From: Algoriphagus halophilus
GTDB taxonomy: Bacteria; Bacteroidota; Bacteroidia; Cytophagales; Cyclobacteriaceae
Direction: 5' to 3'
Assembly: GCF_900129785.1 (NCBI RefSeq)
Contig: NZ_FSRC01000001.1
Coordinates: 2,170,001 to 2,234,000, forward strand
DNA: 64,000 bases
In this document: positions 54,436 through 63,428 of the stretch, in pieces
Numbering within the stretch: position 1 is the stretch's first letter
How the letters are laid out: each line of letters begins with the position of its first letter
Notes under the pieces: model-generated
What the model saw: only the letters and a program-made list of their open reading frames with translations
The model's database searches: none
What the model was told of the DNA's origin: nothing
Program-made: the position numbers and the translations under genes

Positions 54436-54461
54436 GGCCGGAGGAGTTCCGGCCTTTTATT
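54436..54461 (+). terminator. Intra-operon hairpin with T-rich tail
   Basis: GGCCGGA (54436-54442) and TCCGGCC (54448-54454) form a perfect GC-rich stem with a five-base loop, followed by TTTTATT. It lies between the DUF4856 and imelysin genes and could partly terminate transcription or protect the upstream message. Confidence 0.75.
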
Positions 54462-54481
54462 CCACCTTAAATACATTGGAG

Positions 54482-55609
54482 ATGAATTACGGAAAGTACC
54501 CTATTATTCTCTTTTTGTTGGCTTTGCTTTTCGGTTGTGTTGACTCAACTGATGATCAGGATATTCCTGAAGAAAACAGCGATCGAAAAGAAATGCTGAA
54601 GTTTTGGGCAGAGGAAATGATCATCCCTTCTTATGCAGCCTTTGATCAAGACCTGCAAAACATGGTAATCAGTGCCGATCAATTTGTGAACAGCCCCACC
54701 GAGTCCAACCTTCAAACGTTAAGAAACACCTGGGTGCAGGCCTATGTTTCCTGGCAACATGTAGAATTATTTGAAGTAGGTCCTGCGGAAAAATATACCT
54801 TAAGGAACTTTTACAACATTTATCCCACCAATGTATCAGGAATTGAATCCAACATCGCTTCCTCCACATTAAATTTGAATCTGCCCTCTACCTATGACCA
54901 GCAGGGATTTCCAGCCTTGGATTACCTGATCAATGGTGTGGCAGAAGAGGATAGCAAAATCCTGGAATTTTATACGGACTCAGACAAGGGCGAAGATAGA
55001 CGTGCTTACCTGAACTCGTTGGTTACCAGAATGGAAGTTCTACTCAATCAGGTAATCACAGATTGGAATGGTCCTGCCAAAGAAGAGTTCATATCAAAGA
55101 CTGGATTGGATATAGGTTCTTCCACAGCTTCCATGGTCAATGCTTATGTGCTTTATTATGAAAGACATGTGCGTAGCGGTAAATTTGGTATTCCTTCCGG
55201 AGCAACTTTGGCAAGTTCCGGCACCCCGAACCCAGAAAAAATTGAGGCTTTCTATAAGCAGGATATCTCTCTTCAATTGGCGAAAACTGCTCATCAGGCA
55301 TTCACTGATTTCTTTAACGGGAATGCCAATGGCAAACAAGGCCGTTCCCTGAAATCCTATTTGGTAGCGATCGGCGCCAAAGACCCAAATACAGGGAAAT
55401 TATTGTCTGAATACATCAATGAACAATTGACAGTCATCAGCAATCTCCTCAATGGATTATCCGAAAACCTTTACCAGCAAATCATCACGGATAATGATGC
55501 CATGATCCAAGTGTACCAGGAAATGCAAAAAGCTGTAAGACTTCTGAAAGTAGATATGACTTCAGCAATGAGTATTACGATCACCTACTCGGACAACGAT
55601 GGTGACTGA
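54482..55609 (+). CDS. Imelysin-family (IrpA-like) lipoprotein
   Basis: 375 residues from ATG 54482; the longer frame from 54365 lies inside the preceding gene. Lipobox LLALLFGC with Cys19. Imelysin features: WVQAYVSWQHVELFEVGPAE, GIESNIA, QGFPALDYLING, and a helical C-terminus with AHQAFTDFF. The usual GxHxxE metal motif is G-F-P-A-L-D here, so the His is missing. Such proteins act in iron uptake at the periplasm or surface. Its stop overlaps the HTTM start by 11 bp. Confidence 0.85.
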   Translation: MNYGKYPIILFLLALLFGCVDSTDDQDIPEENSDRKEMLKFWAEEMIIPSYAAFDQDLQNMVISADQFVNSPTESNLQTLRNTWVQAYVSWQHVELFEVGPAEKYTLRNFYNIYPTNVSGIESNIASSTLNLNLPSTYDQQGFPALDYLINGVAEEDSKILEFYTDSDKGEDRRAYLNSLVTRMEVLLNQVITDWNGPAKEEFISKTGLDIGSSTASMVNAYVLYYERHVRSGKFGIPSGATLASSGTPNPEKIEAFYKQDISLQLAKTAHQAFTDFFNGNANGKQGRSLKSYLVAIGAKDPNTGKLLSEYINEQLTVISNLLNGLSENLYQQIITDNDAMIQVYQEMQKAVRLLKVDMTSAMSITITYSDNDGD

Positions 55610-56972
55610 TTTGAAAACAAGGTTTTCATCTTATTTAAACCAAACATCTTCTCCAGCAGCCTTAGTTGTTTTCAGAATGATGTTTGGTTTATTGATGTTT
55701 CTAAGCCTCTTGCGATTTTGGCTCAAAGGCTGGATACACCAATTATATATTGCACCAAAACACCATTTTAGCTACTACGGATTCGAATGGGTACAACCCT
55801 TGGGGCAATATACTTACCTCCTGTTTTTAGTAGGGATGATTGCTGCTTTGTTGATAAGCATAGGGCTTTACTACCGATGGGCTGCCCTCCTCTTTTTTTT
55901 AAGCTTCACCTACATTGAATTGATGGATAAGACGACTTATCTAAACCATTATTATTTTATTTCCCTCTTAAGCTTCTTATTGATTTTTCTTCCTGCAAAT
56001 GCCTACTTTTCTGTAGATGCTTGGAGGAAACCCAGTCTCAATTCTTCCAAAATCCCCTCTTGGTGTACTGATTCCATCAAGTTCATGGTCATCATTCTCT
56101 ATTTTTTTGCAGGGTTGGCAAAACTCAACAGTGATTGGCTGTTCCTGGCTTTGCCCATGAAGATTTGGCTACCGGCTAAAAATGACCTTCCTCTGATCGG
56201 AACGCTATTGAATGAAACTTGGGTTGCATACCTCTTTAGTTGGATCGGATGTATCTATGATTTAAGTATCGGTTTTCTTTTACTCTATACTCCAACCAGG
56301 AAATTGGCCTATGCCTCTGTCATTGTATTCCACCTGCTCACTTCTTTGCTTTTTCCGATAGGGATGTTTCCTTATATCATGATAGGTACGGCACTGATTT
56401 TTTTCTCTCAGGACTTTCACCTTCGTATCATTCATAAAATTGGAGGAATACTGCATGCCTCTTCCTCCTTTTTAAATCCCCAAAGATCTTTCAGCTATTC
56501 CAAAAATTTGACTGGTCTATTAACCGGCTTTTTGATCCTGTTCTTTGCCATTCAAATCCTCCTTCCCTTCAGATACTTCCTATACCCGGGAGAATTGTTC
56601 TGGACCGAGGAAGGATACCGATTCAGTTGGAGGGTGATGCTCATGGAAAAAATGGGATCAGCCACCTTCTTGGTCAAAGGGGAAAACGGAGAAATCAAGG
56701 AAGTGGATAACAAGGAGTTTCTTACTCCCCAACAAGAAAAGATGATGGCAACACAGCCGGATATGATACTGGAATTTGCACATATCCTTCAACATCATTT
56801 TGAAAAAACAGGAATTGAAAATCCACAGATCTTTGTGGACAGTTATGTTTCCTTAAATGGAAGATTAGGAAAAGCATTGGTTGACCCAACAATTGACCTT
56901 TCCAAAGAAAAAGAATCGCTCGCTCCAAAAAACTGGATTTTAAAATTTGAAGATGAAATTAAAGGTTTTTAA
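55599..56972 (+). CDS. HTTM-domain (vitamin K-dependent gamma-carboxylase-like) membrane protein
   Basis: 457 residues. About eight to ten membrane segments in the first 330 residues, with RMMFGLLMFLSLLRFW, YRWAALLFFLSFTYIELMDKTTYLNHYYF and AGLAKLNSDWLF, match the HTTM domain related to gamma-carboxylase. A soluble C-terminal region (about 340-457) follows. In Bacteroidota this family sits in operons with imelysin and a TonB receptor, and its function is not established. It overlaps both neighbours, which implies translational coupling. Confidence 0.82.
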   Translation: MVTDLKTRFSSYLNQTSSPAALVVFRMMFGLLMFLSLLRFWLKGWIHQLYIAPKHHFSYYGFEWVQPLGQYTYLLFLVGMIAALLISIGLYYRWAALLFFLSFTYIELMDKTTYLNHYYFISLLSFLLIFLPANAYFSVDAWRKPSLNSSKIPSWCTDSIKFMVIILYFFAGLAKLNSDWLFLALPMKIWLPAKNDLPLIGTLLNETWVAYLFSWIGCIYDLSIGFLLLYTPTRKLAYASVIVFHLLTSLLFPIGMFPYIMIGTALIFFSQDFHLRIIHKIGGILHASSSFLNPQRSFSYSKNLTGLLTGFLILFFAIQILLPFRYFLYPGELFWTEEGYRFSWRVMLMEKMGSATFLVKGENGEIKEVDNKEFLTPQQEKMMATQPDMILEFAHILQHHFEKTGIENPQIFVDSYVSLNGRLGKALVDPTIDLSKEKESLAPKNWILKFEDEIKGF

Positions 56973-59373
56973 TACATTCCTAATAGGGTTATTTCCAATG
57001 CTCTTGGTGGCTCAATCCAAATTGAGCGGTACCATCAGATCATCTGAAAACAACCAGGCTGTTTCTTCCTGCATCGTCTATTTAAATGATGGGTCAAAAT
57101 TGGTAGAAGCCTCTTCCAAAGGTGAATTCCATTTTGAAGACCTGGCCAATGGCTCCTACACCGTTCATTTCACCAGCGAATTTTTTGAGTACAAGAAAAT
57201 TCAGATTTCCATCGCCAATAAAGACCAGAACCTGGAAGTGTTTCTTGAGCCTAAAAGCATGAATCTGGCAGAAGCGGTGGTCACAGAATCCGCCTCAGAT
57301 TTTGGCCTTTCCCGGATGAATGCGGTGGATAACATGGGCCTGTATGAAGCCAAAAAATCAGAAGTGATCCTGCCTGAAAATATGACGGCCAACCTGTCTA
57401 CCAATAACGCAAGACAGGTCTATTCCAAGGTAGTAGGATTAAATATTTGGGAAAATGATGGAGCCGGTCTTCAGTTAAGCATTGGAGGAAGAGGGTTGGA
57501 CCCTAACCGCTCCTCCAATTTCAACACCAGGCAAAACGGGTACGATATCAGTGCGGATGCACTTGGTTATCCTGAAAGCTACTACACTCCCCCATTGGAA
57601 GGAATTGGTAAAATCCAGATCGTAAGAGGAGCGGCCTCTCTGCAATATGGAACTCAATTCGGAGGACTGGTGAATTTTCAGATGAAGCGTCCGGTGGAAC
57701 ATAAAAAAATGGAATTAACAGCCCGGCAAACCCTTGGATCATTCGGCTTCTACAATGCCTTCACCAGTCTTAGCGGGACCCATAAAAAATTCAGCTACTA
57801 TACCTTTTTTCAATACAAAAAAGGGAATGGTTGGAGACCCAACTCTGAATTTAACAGCTATAATTTCTATACTAATCTTAATTACCAAGTCACAGAAAAC
57901 ACCAAAGTCGGTATTGACATCACAAAAATGACCTACCTCTCCCAACAGCCTGGGGGTCTAACCGATGAGATGTTTGAACAAGACCCCAGACAAAGTAATC
58001 GATCAAGAAACTGGTTCAATGTGGACTGGAATTTATATGCTTTCCATTTGGACCATAAATTCAACCAGAATAATTCGGTCAATCTTAGATTCTTTGGATT
58101 GAATGCCAATCGCTATTCCGTTGGTTTCAGACCCAATAGGGTGGCCACCATAGACGATAATTCAGAAAGGGATCTCATCAAAGGTGATTTTGAAAATTGG
58201 GGCACTGAGTTTCGATACCTCAAAAGGTATTCGCTGGGCAACATCCAATCCATAGGAATCACAGGAATCCGTTATTACCATGGATATAATCATAGTACGC
58301 AAGGGTTTGGCAGTACTGGGTCAGATGCGAACTTTAATTATTTGCCAGGGGAAGACAACCTGCTCAATGACTATGAATTTCCAAACAAAAACCTCTCCCT
58401 GTTTTGGGAAAATATCTTCTTCCTGAATGATAAACTATCCATTACTCCCGGGGTCAGGTTTGAAAACATCAAAACTTCTGCGGAAGGATATTATGCGATC
58501 GTTTATAGAGATCTGGCAGGGAATATCCTTGAACGAAATGTGGTGGAAGAATCCAGAAAAAATAACCGGAGCTTTCTGTTGGGGGGTGTAGGCCTGAGTT
58601 TCAAGCCAAATGAGAAATTAGAGGCCTATTCCAACATTTCGCAGAACTACCGTTCCATCACATTTAGTGACATGCGAATCTCCAACCCTTCCGCCACCAT
58701 TGATCCGGATCTGGAAGATGAAAAAGGATACTCCATCGATCTTGGAATCCGTTCTGATCAAAACAGGTTAATCAATTATGACCTGAGCCTCTTCTACCTT
58801 AACTATAACAACAGAATAGGGGAAGTCCAGTATTATGATGAAAGCAATCGGGTATTAAGACAGAGAACCAATATCGGTCAGGCCATCATCAGTGGCTTTG
58901 AGAGTTATGTAGAATGGGATTTCCTATCTACTTTATTCCCCGACAATGAGTCATGGAGAGGCACTGTATTTAGTAACCTCGCAATTATTAACTCCACCTA
59001 TAAAGCCAGCGATATTAATGGAATTGAAGGCAATGAGGTAGAATTTGTCCCAAATGTCAATTTCAAAACCGGACTTTCGGTGGCCTATAAAAACTTTAAA
59101 TCTTCGCTTCAATTCAGTCATCTCAGTGATCAATTCAGTGATGCCACCAATGCCATCGATGGGGGTGTTTCAGCAGTGGTCGGTTTAATTCCTGCTTATT
59201 CAATCATGGATTTCAGTTTATCCTATGAGTACAAAAAATTCAAGTTGGAAGGATCTGTCAACAACTTGACCAATGCGATTTACTTTACCAGAAGAGCGAC
59301 AGGGTACCCTGGCCCTGGTATTTTACCCTCAGATGGAAGGGGAATTTATTTGACTGTACAGTTTCAACTCTAG
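56953..59373 (+). CDS. TonB-dependent outer-membrane receptor (FecA-like)
   Basis: 806 residues from ATG 56953; a TTG six bases upstream also opens the frame. Signal peptide to LLVAQ, carboxypeptidase-like regulatory domain (about 20-95: LSGTIRSSENNQAV, then GEFHFEDLANGSYTVHF), plug domain with RGAASLQYGTQFGGLVNFQMKRP, then a 22-strand barrel ending IYLTVQFQL. It imports an iron complex or similar ligand using the proton motive force. Last gene of the operon, overlapping the HTTM gene by 20 bp and followed by a terminator. Confidence 0.93.
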   Translation: MKLKVFNTFLIGLFPMLLVAQSKLSGTIRSSENNQAVSSCIVYLNDGSKLVEASSKGEFHFEDLANGSYTVHFTSEFFEYKKIQISIANKDQNLEVFLEPKSMNLAEAVVTESASDFGLSRMNAVDNMGLYEAKKSEVILPENMTANLSTNNARQVYSKVVGLNIWENDGAGLQLSIGGRGLDPNRSSNFNTRQNGYDISADALGYPESYYTPPLEGIGKIQIVRGAASLQYGTQFGGLVNFQMKRPVEHKKMELTARQTLGSFGFYNAFTSLSGTHKKFSYYTFFQYKKGNGWRPNSEFNSYNFYTNLNYQVTENTKVGIDITKMTYLSQQPGGLTDEMFEQDPRQSNRSRNWFNVDWNLYAFHLDHKFNQNNSVNLRFFGLNANRYSVGFRPNRVATIDDNSERDLIKGDFENWGTEFRYLKRYSLGNIQSIGITGIRYYHGYNHSTQGFGSTGSDANFNYLPGEDNLLNDYEFPNKNLSLFWENIFFLNDKLSITPGVRFENIKTSAEGYYAIVYRDLAGNILERNVVEESRKNNRSFLLGGVGLSFKPNEKLEAYSNISQNYRSITFSDMRISNPSATIDPDLEDEKGYSIDLGIRSDQNRLINYDLSLFYLNYNNRIGEVQYYDESNRVLRQRTNIGQAIISGFESYVEWDFLSTLFPDNESWRGTVFSNLAIINSTYKASDINGIEGNEVEFVPNVNFKTGLSVAYKNFKSSLQFSHLSDQFSDATNAIDGGVSAVVGLIPAYSIMDFSLSYEYKKFKLEGSVNNLTNAIYFTRRATGYPGPGILPSDGRGIYLTVQFQL

Positions 59374-59417
59374 TCAACTACTCGCTTGGCTTTACGCTGA
59401 TTTATTCAGACAAAAAA

Positions 59418-59451
59418 CAAAAAGCCGATTTTTTTCAAAATCGGCTTTTTG
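59418..59451. terminator. Bidirectional terminator between the receptor gene and the BNR-repeat gene
   Basis: CAAAAAGCCGATTTT (59418-59432) and AAAATCGGCTTTTTG (59437-59451) form a perfect 15-bp stem with a four-base loop and T runs on both strands. It lies between two convergent stop codons. Confidence 0.93.
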
Positions 59452-59465
59452 TTTTTAAGAGTTAA

Positions 59466-62195
59466 TTAATTCAACGTCCAATAGTCCTTCATGACTACCG
59501 CTTCCTTGGTGGAAGATTGACCATTCATTTCAACCTCCACGGTGTAAGTACCAGGGTTCACGGTACGGGTAATGAATCTCATCGATTCAATTCTCCTCTG
59601 GATGTCTTCCTCTTCCATTCCAAATCCACGGAACCGTTCAGCGGTTTGATCCAACTGCTTCTGGGTCCGCTCTCCAGTAACTTCCTCAAATTCCCAAACA
59701 AACTTATTTAATCCCGCTTTTGCATCCATAGATTTGGTGAAAATCTCTTTGGCACCTTTATAGATTTTAATCGTTGCTTGACCCGCATTCTTGGCGTAGA
59801 ATTGAATATGGTTACCTGGGCTTCTGCTCTCTCCATCAAAGTTGGTATAGGCAGTCACATTACTCAAACCTTCGATGTATTGCACGGCAGGTTGGATATC
59901 AAATAAAGTCAATTCCGTGTCCAGCACAGTTTGATCCAATCCCTGAAGAGGACTGATATCCGCGATAAAAATACCTCTACCATGGGTAGCAACCACCAGT
60001 TCATTTTCTCTTGGATGTATCACCATATCATAGGCAGGATTACTTGGCATATTGGTCATGAACCTGGTCCAATTGGCTCCCCCATCGATACTAGCATAGG
60101 TTCCCAATTCTGTTCCCACAAATAACAAATCGGGATTTTTAGAATCCTCTCTGATTACATTTATTCCTCCTGCTGGGATACCCGCGGCAATAGAAGTCCA
60201 GGTTTCACCCCAATCGGTTGTTTTGTATAAGAATGAACTAAAGTCATCTCTTCTCATTCCATTATAAGAAAGGTAAGCGGTACCCGGATAATGTGCGGAA
60301 GCCTCAATTCTTGTTACCCAATACTCCGGATTGTTTGGAATGTTCTCATTTAATAAGGTCCAGGTTTTCCCACCATCTCTCGTGACTTGGACGTTTCCGT
60401 CATCCGTACCTGCCCAAAGCTCATTGGGATCCAATGGAGATTCCTCCAAAGTGGTAATCGTTCCATACTGGATATTTCCGGTTCCTAATGCCTTGATAGA
60501 ATCATTTTTAGATAAGTCAGGACTGATTTCAGTCCAATTCTCGCCTCTGAAGCTGGATCTTAGCACTTTGTTGCCTGCATGATAGATCACATCTGTGTCA
60601 TGTTGTGAAACTACGATGGGTGAATTCCAATTCCAGCGCATCTCTCTTGCCCCAGAATATCGAATGCTCTTTGATTCTCCGGTTTCCAGATCCAAGCGTT
60701 GAATTGGCCCGAATTGAGACTCGTTGTACAGGTATCGATTATTGGATCGATCAATGACATTATACATTCCATCTCCTCCTCCTACTCTTTGCCAAGCTTC
60801 AAAAGGAATGGAGCTTCCGTCTTTCATGGAACTTGGACCTCTCACAGAACCATTGTCCTGTAATCCTCCATACACATTATAAGGATAAGCCATGTCCACA
60901 TCTACCGCATAGAACTGAGCCAAAGGCAGTTCATCCGGGTGATACCAGGTCGCCCCTGCATCATAGGTGATGCCCATTCCATGGTCGTAGCCAAGCAACA
61001 TATGCTCAGAATCCGCTGGGTCAATCCACATCGCATGGTTGTCTCCTCCGAATCTGAAAGGCATTCCCCAGGTTTTACCCCCGTCTTTGGTTTCCCAAAC
61101 ACGAATTCCCAAGACATACACATGGTCTTCATCGTTCGGATCCACGATTACCTGTTGATAGTAATAGGAAGGGTAACCTCCTACATCCTCCCCTTCTGGG
61201 CTTATTTTTCTCCAGCTTTCTCCTCCATCATCAGATCGATACATTTCTGTTCCTGCTGTTTTTTGATCGTTGCCCAAAGGAAGTCCGATCTCAAGCATTC
61301 TTTTTCTCTCTTCCTCAGAAATCCCTTCCACATTGACGTTTTCAACATTGGCATAGACCACATTTGCATTGTTAGGCGCATAGGCAAGTCCTATTCTACC
61401 TAAAAATCCACCGGGGAACCCATTGCTTAGCTTATTCCAGGACTTCCCTCCATCCGTGGATTTGTACACTGCACTTCCTTCTCCTCCTTCATTGAAAGTC
61501 CAAGGTCTTCTGATTTTATCATAAGCTGCGGCGATCAAAGTATTGGGATCTTCAGGACTCATGATTACATCCACCACTCCAATATATTTCCCGTCTTCAC
61601 GCTGGATATCCAACACCTTCTTCCAGGTTTTACCTCCATTGGTTGTCTTGTAAAGTCCTCGTTCTTCATTCTCAGAATACAAATGGCCCAATGCCGCCAC
61701 GTAGACCACGTCAGAATCTGTGGGATCAATGACGATTCTGCCAATATGATGAGACTCTGGAAGCCCCATGTTTGTCCAGGTCTTTCCGGCATCCGTAGAT
61801 TTATAGATCCCATCTCCCCAATAGGAACTTCTGGAGTTGTTTGCTTCTCCAGAACCCACCCAAACCACATCGGGATTTTTTTGGTCAACGGCTACCGAAC
61901 CAATGGAAATCACTGATTCATTGTCAAAAATCGGAGTCCAGGACTGTCCATTGTTCACGGATTTCCAAAGTCCCCCTGAAGCAGTAGCGGCATAGATTAC
62001 TTTCGTTGAATTGGCCACTACAGCGAATTCAACATAGCGACCCCCTTGCCTGGTAGGACCTATTTCCCTGAATTTAATAGCCTCCACGACTTGGTCAGGG
62101 ATTTTCTGCGCATGAGCATTGGGAAGTGAAACCGCTGAAATCAACAGTCCCATTGCCAAAACACTCTTTAATTTTTTTGTAGATTGTTTGATCAT
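59466..62195 (-). CDS. Secreted BNR/Asp-box (VPS10/sortilin-like) repeat protein
   Basis: 909 residues with a signal peptide (to NAHAQ). About ten Asp-box motifs S/T-x-D/N-x-G-x-x-W, such as STDAGKTW, TTNGGKTW, STDGGKSW, SDDGGESW, TRDGGKTW and SIDGGANW, build one or two beta propellers. GLQDNGSVRGPS and ATHGRGIFIADISPL are typical of the large exported glycosyl-hydrolase-like proteins of Bacteroidota. The final 120 residues form a beta-sandwich-like tail. No catalytic residues can be named, so enzymatic activity is uncertain. Confidence 0.85.
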   Translation of the reverse strand: MIKQSTKKLKSVLAMGLLISAVSLPNAHAQKIPDQVVEAIKFREIGPTRQGGRYVEFAVVANSTKVIYAATASGGLWKSVNNGQSWTPIFDNESVISIGSVAVDQKNPDVVWVGSGEANNSRSSYWGDGIYKSTDAGKTWTNMGLPESHHIGRIVIDPTDSDVVYVAALGHLYSENEERGLYKTTNGGKTWKKVLDIQREDGKYIGVVDVIMSPEDPNTLIAAAYDKIRRPWTFNEGGEGSAVYKSTDGGKSWNKLSNGFPGGFLGRIGLAYAPNNANVVYANVENVNVEGISEEERKRMLEIGLPLGNDQKTAGTEMYRSDDGGESWRKISPEGEDVGGYPSYYYQQVIVDPNDEDHVYVLGIRVWETKDGGKTWGMPFRFGGDNHAMWIDPADSEHMLLGYDHGMGITYDAGATWYHPDELPLAQFYAVDVDMAYPYNVYGGLQDNGSVRGPSSMKDGSSIPFEAWQRVGGGDGMYNVIDRSNNRYLYNESQFGPIQRLDLETGESKSIRYSGAREMRWNWNSPIVVSQHDTDVIYHAGNKVLRSSFRGENWTEISPDLSKNDSIKALGTGNIQYGTITTLEESPLDPNELWAGTDDGNVQVTRDGGKTWTLLNENIPNNPEYWVTRIEASAHYPGTAYLSYNGMRRDDFSSFLYKTTDWGETWTSIAAGIPAGGINVIREDSKNPDLLFVGTELGTYASIDGGANWTRFMTNMPSNPAYDMVIHPRENELVVATHGRGIFIADISPLQGLDQTVLDTELTLFDIQPAVQYIEGLSNVTAYTNFDGESRSPGNHIQFYAKNAGQATIKIYKGAKEIFTKSMDAKAGLNKFVWEFEEVTGERTQKQLDQTAERFRGFGMEEEDIQRRIESMRFITRTVNPGTYTVEVEMNGQSSTKEAVVMKDYWTLN

Positions 62196-62337
62196 AGAAT
62201 TAAGGTTGTGCCACTTAAATTAAGGTAAAAAGCAAGCACCACAAAACCCCATGAACTCAATTATGTAAGTGGTGGGAATGCATGGCTTTTTGGCAATGCC
62301 AACCGGTAATCCCGGACTAAAAACAAGATAAGCCTGA

Positions 62338-63372
62338 CTATTCTTTGATTTTTTCGAAAAGGACTCCTTCCTTTTGAATTCGATAACCCCTGACTTTCCC
62401 CTTGCTATCACGCTCAAAATAAACCAAATCCCCGTCCACATCAGAAAAGATGTTTTCTGTTTCAAAGAACAGCGGGAATTTCACCCCCTTGATGATCGCA
62501 TGCAAATCAGGAGAATGATCCACTAAAACAAATTCCAAAGTCGCTCCCTCCTTGTATTCAAAGACTCCCGTATATTCTGACAGGCCAAAATCGGCATCCA
62601 GAAATTCATAGGGATCTTCCTCCGTTAAAATCAACCCGTCTCCCGGAACCCAATTGTCATACTCCATATAAAATGCAGTCCGCTTCGCTTTGGTCAGCCC
62701 CTGGAATTTGGCTACCAAATGCAAAGCCCCATCTATTCCTGCAGAAATTCCGGCAGTGGTGACCACCTTTCCATTATCTACAAAACGAACATCCTTCCGG
62801 ACATCTATAGTTGGATAATTTTCTTCCAGGTTGTCTAATGCGTCATGAAAAGTAGTGGCCGTCTGACCATCCAGGATCCCGGACTCAGCCAATAAAAACG
62901 CACCCGTACAAACAGAAAAATAATAGTCGGTATCAGCTTGCTGTTTGATCCAATCGATCACCGCTGGATCCTGGTAGGCGCTGGCAGCATTCCCCCCGAA
63001 AAAAGCAAGTACATCCGCTTTGGGGGCATCTTCAATGGAATAATCAGGGGTCACCTTTAATACGCCTTGTGATTTTATGGGATTTTTGCTTTTGGAAACA
63101 GTAAATACCCGATAGCCGGCATACGAAAATACTTCCAAAGGGCCGGCAAAGTCCAACACCTCTACTCCATCCTGAAGGTAAAATGCAATGGTTTTCACCT
63201 CCTCTTTACGAATCAAAGGCATGTGACAATGAGGGCAAATACCCGGTCCCTCATAAATCAGGGAATCACATGCAGCTCCACATGGGGGACAAATGTACTG
63301 GGCGGGGTTATTGGGTAATCCTGGAACTAATAACATCAAACTAAAAAGAAGGGATAAAATAGGTTTGAGCAT
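62338..63372 (-). CDS. Secreted DJ-1/PfpI-like protein with N-terminal zinc-ribbon-like domain
   Basis: 344 residues. A signal peptide (MLKPILSLLFSLMLLVPG) is followed by a Cys-rich segment (CPPC, then GICPHCHMPLI) like heavy-metal-binding or zinc-ribbon motifs. Residues about 62-230 form a DJ-1/PfpI domain: FYLQDGVEVLDFAGPLEVFSYAG, FFGGNAAS, and the nucleophile elbow FSVCTGAFLLAESG with TATTFHDALDNL. TAGISAGIDGALHLV ends the domain. The remaining region (about 240-344) has no match. The neighbouring AraC regulator contains the same DJ-1 fold. Function is unknown. Confidence 0.82.
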   Translation of the reverse strand: MLKPILSLLFSLMLLVPGLPNNPAQYICPPCGAACDSLIYEGPGICPHCHMPLIRKEEVKTIAFYLQDGVEVLDFAGPLEVFSYAGYRVFTVSKSKNPIKSQGVLKVTPDYSIEDAPKADVLAFFGGNAASAYQDPAVIDWIKQQADTDYYFSVCTGAFLLAESGILDGQTATTFHDALDNLEENYPTIDVRKDVRFVDNGKVVTTAGISAGIDGALHLVAKFQGLTKAKRTAFYMEYDNWVPGDGLILTEEDPYEFLDADFGLSEYTGVFEYKEGATLEFVLVDHSPDLHAIIKGVKFPLFFETENIFSDVDGDLVYFERDSKGKVRGYRIQKEGVLFEKIKE

Positions 63373-63428
63373 AATTCTTTTTTCTCAAAGCTAGCTTAAC
63401 CATGGGCAAGTCGAAAGGACAAAACAAC

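Noticed and set aside
54365..54481. N-terminal extension of the imelysin frame
   Set aside because: The extension lies within the DUF4856 gene and would place the lipoprotein signal at residue 40; the ATG at 54482 gives a normal lipoprotein.
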